A DNA stretch of 64,000 nucleotides from CAXMST01 sp963793415 (GTDB lineage Bacteria > Actinomycetota > Thermoleophilia > Solirubrobacterales > 70-9), in assembly GCA_963793415.1 (NCBI GenBank), contig CAWCAC010000002.1, positions 1,240,001 through 1,304,000 on the forward strand, read 5' to 3'. Every line of letters starts with the position of its first letter. The stretch's first letter is position 1. Shown here in pieces: positions 58,299-64,000 of this stretch. Below the pieces are notes generated by a model. That model did no database searches and was not told the DNA's origin. It was given only the letters and a program-made list of their open reading frames with translations. The position numbers and the translations under genes are program-made.

Positions 58299-59153
58299 AT
58301 GTCCACCGTCACCGTCGTCACCGACAGCACGACCTACATCCCGAAGGAGCTGAGCGACAGCCTCGGCATCCGCCAGATCCCGCTCTACGTCGGCTGGGAG
58401 AGCGACATGCGCCGCGAGGACTCCTACGAGGATCTCGACGCGTTCTACGAGCGCCTGCGCGATTCCGAGACGCTGCCGAAAACCTCGCAGCCCTCGGTCG
58501 GCGACTTCATCGCGTTGTATGAGCCGATCCTCGGCTCCGGCAGCGATATCGCCTCCGTCCACATCGCCGGCGGCATCTCCGGCACCTGCGACAGCGCCCG
58601 CGAGGCGGCCCGGACGCTGGCTGAGCGCGGGGTCGAGGGCAGGGTCGAGGTGGTCGACGCTGAGACCGGCGCCGGCGCCCTCGGCTGCGTCGTCATCGCA
58701 GCGGCGACGGCGGCCGGTCGCGGAGCCGGCCTCACCGACGTCGTCGAGGAGGCCCGCCGGGCCCGCGGTTCGATGGAGATGTGGTTCTGCCTCGACACGC
58801 TCGAGTACCTGAAGCGCGGTGGCCGCATCGGCGGCGCCCAGGCCCTGCTCGGCTCGGCGCTGCGGATCAAGCCGATCCTCACCTTCGGAACCGAGATCAC
58901 CCCCGTCGACCGGGTCCGTACGAAGTCGAAGGCCCTGGCCCGGATGGAGCACTACCTCGAGCAGCTGCACGAGTCCGGCAAGACCGACTGGATCATCCAG
59001 CACGCCCAGTCGGCCGACGACGCTGCCCACCTCGTCGAGCACGGCAAGAGCGTCTTCGGCACCGATCCCCTCTTCTGCACCCAGGTTGGCCCCGTCCTCG
59101 GAGCCCACCTCGGCTCAGGCCTGCTCGTCGGAGGCTACGTCCGGGCTGAGTAG
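58299..59153 (+). CDS. degV: DegV-family fatty-acid-binding protein
   Basis: 284 residues from ATG 58299. VTVVTDSTTYIPKELSDSLG is the DegV start with the conserved D-S-T/S. LPKTSQPSVGDFIALYEPIL has the T-S-Q-P-S motif, SVHIAGGISGTCDSAREAA the G-x-S-G-T motif contacting the lipid carboxylate, and LDTLEYLKRGGRIGGAQALL the L-x-x-L-x-x-G-G-R motif. This is the FakB-like fold that presents a fatty acid to FakA kinase. No fakA is nearby. It follows the oxidoreductase operon after 43 bp and may be independent. Confidence 0.92.
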   Translation: MSTVTVVTDSTTYIPKELSDSLGIRQIPLYVGWESDMRREDSYEDLDAFYERLRDSETLPKTSQPSVGDFIALYEPILGSGSDIASVHIAGGISGTCDSAREAARTLAERGVEGRVEVVDAETGAGALGCVVIAAATAAGRGAGLTDVVEEARRARGSMEMWFCLDTLEYLKRGGRIGGAQALLGSALRIKPILTFGTEITPVDRVRTKSKALARMEHYLEQLHESGKTDWIIQHAQSADDAAHLVEHGKSVFGTDPLFCTQVGPVLGAHLGSGLLVGGYVRAE

Positions 59154-59652
59154 GGGCCGGCCGGGCCGGAGGGCCTGGGAGTGGACGTGGATGCGGCGCG
59201 TGGCCGTACGAGGGGCGGGGACGAGGGTCCGGGCCGTGGATTTGCAGTGAGGGATGGGAGATGCGGCCGGCGCGCGGCACAAACGTGAAGGACGTCTGAG
59301 CGGAATGAGTGGGCTTCACGTTCCTTGCGCCTGGCGGCACGTTCGTGGAGCGGCTCACCCTTGAAGCGAGGCGCTTCACGTTTGCTGCCCACATCTGGTG
59401 TCTCGGCGTCCCTCTTGAGGCCGTCCTAGCGAAGTGGGCCGTTTCAGCGTCGAAAAACGACCGTCTAACGGCCCACTTCGCGGATCCGCCCTGAACCCTC
59501 GGCCGCCACCCGCTTCCACACCCCCTCACTGCAACGCCCGCCTGCAGCCAGGCCTGAACCCTCCCCCGTCCCTCGACCACCCCTACGGCTAGCCACACCC
59601 CAGCTCACAGGGAGCCTCGATCGAACTCCGGACCCCGATCGCGGAGGCTGTG
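59154..59652. other. About 500 bp without a convincing gene, rich in inverted repeats
   Basis: AACGTGAAG (about 59282-59290) is repeated inverted as CTTCACGTT at about 59314 and again near 59370. A long hairpin follows at 59429-59481. Open frames across the region are Arg/Pro-rich and look like shadows. The right end runs into the 42-bp repeat at 59653. Confidence 0.5.
59429..59481. repeat. Long perfect inverted repeat
   Basis: GCGAAGTGGGCCGTT (59429-59443) and AACGGCCCACTTCGC (59467-59481) are perfect 15-bp arms around a 23-nt loop that itself contains TCGAAAAACGA. There is no T-tract. It could be a terminator for degV (276 bp upstream), a structured RNA or a protein site. Confidence 0.65.
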
Positions 59653-59694
59653 CCGCATCAGCGGACCACGTCGGCATATCCCCGAGCGTCAGCG
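59653..59694 (+). repeat. Exact 42-bp direct repeat, right copy
   Basis: Identical to 42850-42891. Here it runs in frame into the truncated FAD oxidase (…PSVS then DGGIVIDLSAM) and replaces the part of that gene that should encode the FAD pyrophosphate-binding half. Confidence 0.9.
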
Positions 59695-60845
59695 ACGGGG
59701 GCATCGTCATCGACCTCTCCGCGATGCGAGCCCTCGAGATCGACGCCGAGGCGCGCCGTGCCTGGGCCGAGACCGGGCTGACGACCGGCGAGTACACACG
59801 CGCTGCCGGCGAGTACGGGCTGGCGACACCCTTCGGCGACGCCGGCACGGTCGGGATCGGCGGCATTACGCTCGGCGGCGGGGTCGGGTTCCTGACCCGC
59901 AAGCACGGGCTGACGATCGACGACCTGCTCGGCGCCGAGCTGGTCACCGCGGAGGGCCGGCTGGTCCGCACCGATCCCGACCACCATCCGGACCTGTTCT
60001 GGGCGATCCGCGGCGGCGGCGGCAACTTCGGGGTCGTCACCCGGCTCCGGTTCCGGCTGCACGAGATCGAAGACTTCACGGGAGGGATGCTGATCCTGCC
60101 GGCCAACGCCGAGGTGCTGGCGGGTTTCGTGGCGGCGGCGCAGGCTGCGCCGGAGGGGCTGACCGCGATCGCCAACGTGATGCCGGCGCCGCCGATGCCG
60201 TTCGTTCCGCCCGAGCACCACGGCCGTCTGATCGTGATGGGCCTGCTCGCATTTGCAGGGCCGGCCGCCGAGGCCGAGCGGGCCCTGGCGCCGTTCCGGG
60301 CGCTCGCCGAGCCGATCGCAGACACGGTCGGGCCGATGCCCTACTCCGGGATGTTCCCGGCAGAGGAGGACGAGCAGCGCCCGATCGCGGCGATGCGGAA
60401 CCTGTTTGCCGACGAGTTCGACCTGCGCCGCGCGGAGACGATCATCGCCAATCTCGAGACGGCGACAGCGCCGACGGCCGTCACCCAGATTCGCGTCCTC
60501 GGCGGCGCGATGGCGCGGGTGCCGGCGGACGCGACCGCGTTCGCCCACCGCGACCGCGGACTGATGTTCCATGTCGCGGCGATCGTCGAGCGAGCCTCGG
60601 ATCTGCCCTCACAGCAGGCCTGGGTCGACTCGCTCGCGGCCGCCCTCCGCTCCGAGCGCGGTGGTGCCTATGTCAACTTCCTCGGGGACGAGGGCCCGCT
60701 CCGGGTCCGCGAGGCGTACCCCGGCGGCGCCTACGAACGGCTCGCCGCGGTCAAGGCGCGCTGGGATCCGGGCAACGTCTTCCGGCTCAACCAGAACATC
60801 CACCCGGCTCGCGCGCACGCGGGTGCCTGGTCGGCAGACGCCTAG
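59655..60845 (+). pseudogene. FAD-linked (berberine-bridge-type) oxidase lacking its N-terminal part
   Basis: The frame is open through the repeat, but family homology starts only at SDGGIVIDLSAMRALEIDAEA. It continues GLATPFGDAGTVGIGGITLGG, FLTRKHGLTIDDLLGAELVT, FWAIRGGGGNFGVVTRLRF and ends FRLNQNIHPA, the normal C-terminus of PF01565/PF08031-type oxidases. About 75-90 N-terminal residues, with the R-G-G-G-H FAD-attachment region, are absent. The first internal ATG (59724) would give 373 residues that could not bind FAD normally. The break coincides with the 42-bp repeat, so recombination or a misassembly removed the start. Confidence 0.7.
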
Positions 60846-60872
60846 TGCCCGGCTCCGGCCCAGGCCCCGCCG

Positions 60873-62054
60873 CTAGCGTCGCGCGGCGAGCCCGGGCATC
60901 GCCGACAGGTTCGGTGCGGCGGCGATCCTCGCGCGTAGCGTCGTCCCGCCGCCGCCGGGGCTGTCGATCTCGAGCGTGCCGCCGAGCGCGCTGACGCGGT
61001 CCGCGAGCCCGCGCAGGCCCGAGCCGGCAGTGGGGTCGGCGCCGCCGACGCCATCGTCGCGGACCTCGACCGTGACCCACTCGCCCTCGATCGTCACCCG
61101 CACCTCGGCCTGACGGCAGTGCGCGTGCTTGAACGCGTTCGTCAGCGCCTCGGCCGCGATGAAATAGACGGTCGTCTGGACCGGCTCCGGCAGCTCGCTG
61201 CAGTCCCCGGTGTCGAGGTCGACCGGGACCGGCGAGCGGTTTGCGAGACCGGCGAGCGCCGCCTCGAGCCCACGGTCGGTGAGCACGCTCGGGTGGATGC
61301 CCCGGGCCAGCTCGCGCAGCTCTGCGAGCGCCTGGTCGAGCTCCGCTCGCGCTGCCTCCAGCTCCTTCGCGGGCTCTGAGCCCTCCTCGAGGCTTGACTG
61401 CAGGAGGCGCAGGCTCAACGCCAATGAGACCAGCCGCTGCTGGGCTCCGTCATGGAGGTCGCGCTCGATCCGCTGCCGGGCGGCGTCGGCGGCGGCGACG
61501 ATCCGGGCCCGCTGTGCCGAGAGCTGCTCACGCGCGTCGACGTTGGCGAGCGCCGCGGTGACGAGCTCGGCGAAATCGGCGATCCGCTGCTCGGTGTCGG
61601 GCGGAAAGACCCCGGCCTTGCCGCTGGTCGCCATGATCCCGCCCCAGAGTCGGCCGGAGACGGTGATCGGCGCGCCCACCACCGAGCGGATCCCGAACGA
61701 GCGCAGCCGCTCGGCAAGCTCGCCCTCGACACCCTCGTAGTCGTCGACGCGCTGCGGAACCCCGGTGCGGCGCAGCTTCGCGGTCACCGTCTCGCCATCG
61801 ACCGGGATCCGCTCGCCGACCGGGAAGGCGTGAGTCCCGGCGTCGGCCCAGGCCCCGACCACGGTGGCGCCGCCGTCCGCGTCGAAGCGGACCATGTCGG
61901 TGTTATCGACGCCGAGCACGCCCCCGAGCTCCTGGCAGACGCGGTCGAAGAGAGCCTCGGCATCGCCGCTCGCGACGAGCGTCGCCACACGTCGCAGTGC
62001 CGCCTGCTCCCCGAGCAGAGCGTGGAGCTGGGCGAGGTCCGGATCCGTCGTCAT
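60873..62054 (-). CDS. GAF-domain sensor histidine kinase (NarL-type partner)
   Basis: 393 residues from ATG 62054. A GAF domain spans about 20-175 (VATLVASGDAEALFDRVCQE, SVVGAPITVSGRLWGGIMAT). The dimerisation/phosphoacceptor domain has QRIERDLHDGAQQRLVSLAL with phosphorylated His about residue 201 (HisKA_3). The ATPase has AEALTNAFKHAHCRQAEV (N box), VEVRDDGVGGADPTAGSGLRGL (G1/G2 boxes) and GGGGTTLRARI. There are no transmembrane segments, so it is cytosolic and may sense a ligand or redox state through GAF. It overlaps the response regulator gene by 4 bases. Confidence 0.92.
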   Translation of the reverse strand: MTTDPDLAQLHALLGEQAALRRVATLVASGDAEALFDRVCQELGGVLGVDNTDMVRFDADGGATVVGAWADAGTHAFPVGERIPVDGETVTAKLRRTGVPQRVDDYEGVEGELAERLRSFGIRSVVGAPITVSGRLWGGIMATSGKAGVFPPDTEQRIADFAELVTAALANVDAREQLSAQRARIVAAADAARQRIERDLHDGAQQRLVSLALSLRLLQSSLEEGSEPAKELEAARAELDQALAELRELARGIHPSVLTDRGLEAALAGLANRSPVPVDLDTGDCSELPEPVQTTVYFIAAEALTNAFKHAHCRQAEVRVTIEGEWVTVEVRDDGVGGADPTAGSGLRGLADRVSALGGTLEIDSPGGGGTTLRARIAAAPNLSAMPGLAARR

Positions 62055-62737
62055 CGCGATCGCAGGAAAGTCAAGACCGCGAGCACACGCCGATGGTCCT
62101 GCGGCGCGGGCGGCAGGCCGAGCTTGCTGAAGATCCCGGTCACGTGCTTCTCGACTGCGCGCTCGGTGACGACGAGCTCCGCGGCGATCGCCTTGTTCGA
62201 CCGTCCCTCCGCCATCAGCGCCAGCACCTGGCGCTCGCGGTCGGTGAGCTCCTCGAGCGGGTCGTCGCTACGGCGCCGGCCGAGCAGCTGCGAGACGACC
62301 TCGGGGTCGAGCGCCGAGCCGCCCTCGCCGACGCGCCGGACCGAGTCGAGGAACCGGTCGACGTCGGCGACGCGGTCCTTGAGCAGGTAGCCCATCCCCT
62401 CGGCGCTGTCGGCGACGAGCTCCAGCGCGTAACCCTCCTCGAGGTACTGCGAGAGCACGAGCACACCCGTGTCCGGCAGGCGTTCGCGGATCTCGAGCGC
62501 GGCCCGCAGGCCGTCGTCGGTACCGGTCGGCGGCATCCGGATGTCGACGACGGCGACATCTGGCTTGTGGGCCGCGGTCTTGCGGACGAGGTCCTCGGCG
62601 TCGCCGGCCTGGCCGACGACATCGAACCCGGCGCCGTCGAGGAGCCGCACGATCCCCTCGCGCAGGAGCACAGAGTCCTCGGCGACGACGACCCGCATGC
62701 CGTCGATCGCGGCCCTCGGCCGGGTGCGCCCGTTCAT
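62051..62737 (-). CDS. NarL/LuxR-family response regulator
   Basis: 228 residues from GTG or ATG at 62737 (internal ATG 62698 gives MRVVVAEDS, a common true start). Receiver domain: VVVAEDSVLLREGIVRLL with acidic pocket, DVAVVDIRMPP with phosphorylated Asp about residue 65, and GYLLKDRV with the conserved Lys. LuxR helix-turn-helix: LTDRERQVLALMAEGRSNKAIA and AVEKHVTGIFSKLGLPP. It forms a two-component pair with the kinase at 60873, stop/start overlap ATGA. Confidence 0.92.
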   Translation of the reverse strand: MNGRTRPRAAIDGMRVVVAEDSVLLREGIVRLLDGAGFDVVGQAGDAEDLVRKTAAHKPDVAVVDIRMPPTGTDDGLRAALEIRERLPDTGVLVLSQYLEEGYALELVADSAEGMGYLLKDRVADVDRFLDSVRRVGEGGSALDPEVVSQLLGRRRSDDPLEELTDRERQVLALMAEGRSNKAIAAELVVTERAVEKHVTGIFSKLGLPPAPQDHRRVLAVLTFLRSR

Positions 62738-63087
62738 GCCAGCACCGCCTCGATCGCCTCGCGGGAGAGCTCCGCCTTGGCGACGAAGCCGCGGGCGCCG
62801 CTCTCGGAGATGCAGGGCTCGAGCTCGGAGGCATCCCGGCTCGACGTCAGCACGACCGCGGGAGGGCTCGGCAGCGCCAGCAGATCGCCGGTCAGGCCAA
62901 ACCCGTCACCGTCGGGCAGGAAGACGTCGACGAGCGCGATCTCGGGGGTGATCTCCTTCGCGGCCCGCATCGCCGAGGCGCAGTCGCCGGCCTCGCCGAC
63001 GATCATGCACCCCTCCCGCTCGAGCAGCTTTCGCGCCTGAGCCCTGAAACCGGGGTGGTCGTCGACTATGAGGACGCGCACGGCCAT
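62734..63087 (-). CDS. Single-domain response regulator (receiver only)
   Basis: 117 residues from ATG 63087. VRVLIVDDHPGFRAQARKLL supplies the acidic pocket, IALVDVFLPDGDGFGLT the phosphorylated Asp about residue 54, VVLTSSRDASEL the Thr/Ser, and GFVAKAELS the Lys. No output domain follows. It overlaps the LuxR regulator start by 4 bases, so kinase and both regulators form one coupled unit; this receiver may act as a phosphate sink or intermediate. Confidence 0.9.
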   Translation of the reverse strand: MAVRVLIVDDHPGFRAQARKLLEREGCMIVGEAGDCASAMRAAKEITPEIALVDVFLPDGDGFGLTGDLLALPSPPAVVLTSSRDASELEPCISESGARGFVAKAELSREAIEAVLA

Positions 63088-63215
63088 CTTGCACTCCCGA
63101 TTGTCCCGCCGTGGAACCGCGTGCGCGGTACGGCTGTCCGCACCGCACCCGAGGTGGGCCACACCGGCCCGCATCGGGCGGGCCGGTGGGCCGGTGGGGA
63201 CTCGTCGGTCGGTCG

Positions 63216-63890
63216 CTACCGCTTCGTAGTCGCGCGCTTGCGTGAGCCGCCCGCCTTCGGCTTGGCCTTGCTTGCGCCGCCGCTTCTGCGGCTGCCATTG
63301 CTGCTGCTGGTGCTGCCGCGGCGGCTTGTCTTTCGGTTGCTGCCGGCGCGGCGCTCCGATGCGGGGATCTCGTCCTTGGCGACCTCGCGGGTCAGCAGCG
63401 GGATCTGCTTCTCGAGGAACGAGGCCATGCGCTCCTCCTCGCGGCGGATCTGCTTTGCAAGCTTCGCAGTCTCCGTGTCCCCGACCGCTTCCGCCAGCGT
63501 CTCGATCGCCAGGTAGGTGGCGATCTCCTCGTGCTCCTCGGAGAACTCGGTCTTCGCGTTCTTGAGCTGCTTCTCGGCCTCGCCGCTCCCGCGCAGCGCG
63601 TGCAGCGGGCCCTTCGCCGCCGGCACGACCTTGCTCGCGATGCCGGTCGTGACGCTTGCGATCGCGCCGGGGCCACCGAGCTTCTTGAGCCGCCGCTCGA
63701 CCAGCCGCGCGTGCTGCTTGGTCTCCTTCAGGTGCTCCTGCAGCCGCTTCTTGTAGGCGGGCCGGGTGGCCATGCCGATATGCGCCTGCAGCGAGGTCTC
63801 GAGCTCGCGCTCCTTGCCGTACGCCTCGGTCAGGTACTGGACCAGCTTCGCGTTTGCCTTTGAATCCTTGTCCTGGGTATCAGCGGCCAT
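63216..63890 (-). CDS. YciE/DUF892 ferritin-like stress protein
   Basis: 224 residues from ATG 63890. KLVQYLTEAYGKERELETSL, MATRPAYKKRLQEHLKETKQHARLVERRL (in segments), EEHEEIATYLAIETLAEAVG and KQIRREEERMASFLEKQIP form the four-helix DUF892 bundle with E-x-x-H metal-ligand pairs. The C-terminal tail from about 175 is Ser/Lys/Arg/Gly-rich (SNRKTSRRGSTSS, KAKPKAGGSRKRATTKR) and disordered. It is basic enough to bind nucleic acid, reminiscent of Dps tails. Probable stress-related di-iron or scaffold protein. Confidence 0.88.
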   Translation of the reverse strand: MAADTQDKDSKANAKLVQYLTEAYGKERELETSLQAHIGMATRPAYKKRLQEHLKETKQHARLVERRLKKLGGPGAIASVTTGIASKVVPAAKGPLHALRGSGEAEKQLKNAKTEFSEEHEEIATYLAIETLAEAVGDTETAKLAKQIRREEERMASFLEKQIPLLTREVAKDEIPASERRAGSNRKTSRRGSTSSSNGSRRSGGASKAKPKAGGSRKRATTKR

Positions 63891-64000
63891 CTCGGCCTCC
63901 TCGTCTGGAGTCGTGGGTGGTCGGTGGTCCCAAAGCGCTACCCGGAAGCCGGCCGGCTAATCGTGCGAGCCGTCCCCGCGGAGCCGGTTTCGACCAGCAT

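Noticed and set aside
56282..58330. 682-residue minus-strand open frame
   Set aside because: Antisense shadow of the NADPH/ferredoxin flavoprotein; no conserved motifs and typical of high-GC mirror frames.

Overview
The window is one continuous stretch of very GC-rich bacterial DNA. Genes are tightly packed, coding sequence is strongly G/C-ending, and GTG, TTG and possibly CTG starts are common. Gene content points to an actinobacterium, most plausibly Thermoleophilia/Solirubrobacterales. The pointers are many small exported proteins of unknown function, exported proteins with collagen-like Gly-X-Y stretches, a YCII/ECF sigma pair, a SARP-type regulator and a group 3b-like [NiFe] hydrogenase with an embedded cyclic-nucleotide-binding protein. 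This placement is inference; no rRNA is present.

Region 1 (about 1-16500) is an accessory patchwork. It holds short exported proteins and lipoproteins, including a paralogous family at 2052-2492, 2506-2922, 5121-5489 and 7215-7637. It also holds two broken serine-hydrolase-like proteins, gene fragments, a degraded ferritin-like gene, the 3' half of a tRNA-Arg-like gene and several families of dispersed intergenic repeats. One repeat (3070, 5650 and 8752) folds into two hairpins, one of which shows compensatory changes. A 768-residue kinase/aminotransferase fusion (11250-13556) is the one large conserved enzyme here.

Region 2 (about 16700-42200) is ordinary chromosomal coding. It contains TatA, a TetR-controlled divergent locus with two clear operators, an aromatic FAD monooxygenase, a heparinase-like protein, a FecR-domain protein, a YCII/ECF42-type sigma pair, metallo-beta-lactamase-fold hydrolases, PhoD- and PhoX-type secreted phosphatases, a ferredoxin reductase with its ferredoxin, a CocE-type hydrolase and a LOG-family protein.

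Region 3 (about 42450-59700) carries the most distinctive metabolism. A four-subunit group 3b-like NADP-type [NiFe] hydrogenase operon with its maturation protease (48580-53622, minus) is divergent from a pyruvate/2-oxoacid:ferredoxin oxidoreductase operon (53734-58255, plus). The last gene of the latter fuses a GltD/NfnB-like NADPH flavoprotein to a two-cluster ferredoxin. Together they could couple pyruvate oxidation, ferredoxin, NADP(H) and H2. The block lies between two copies of an exact 42-bp direct repeat (42850 and 59653). A truncated methyltransferase and a truncated FAD oxidase lie just outside or at these repeats.

Region 4 (59700-64000) has a histidine kinase with two response regulators and a YciE/DUF892 ferritin-like protein.

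Several genes are interrupted by single-base frameshifts (3328-4997, 15594-16447, 17146-17995, 22572-24549, 45766-48563, 51198-52012). Some lie in G or C runs, so sequencing error is a serious alternative to real decay.
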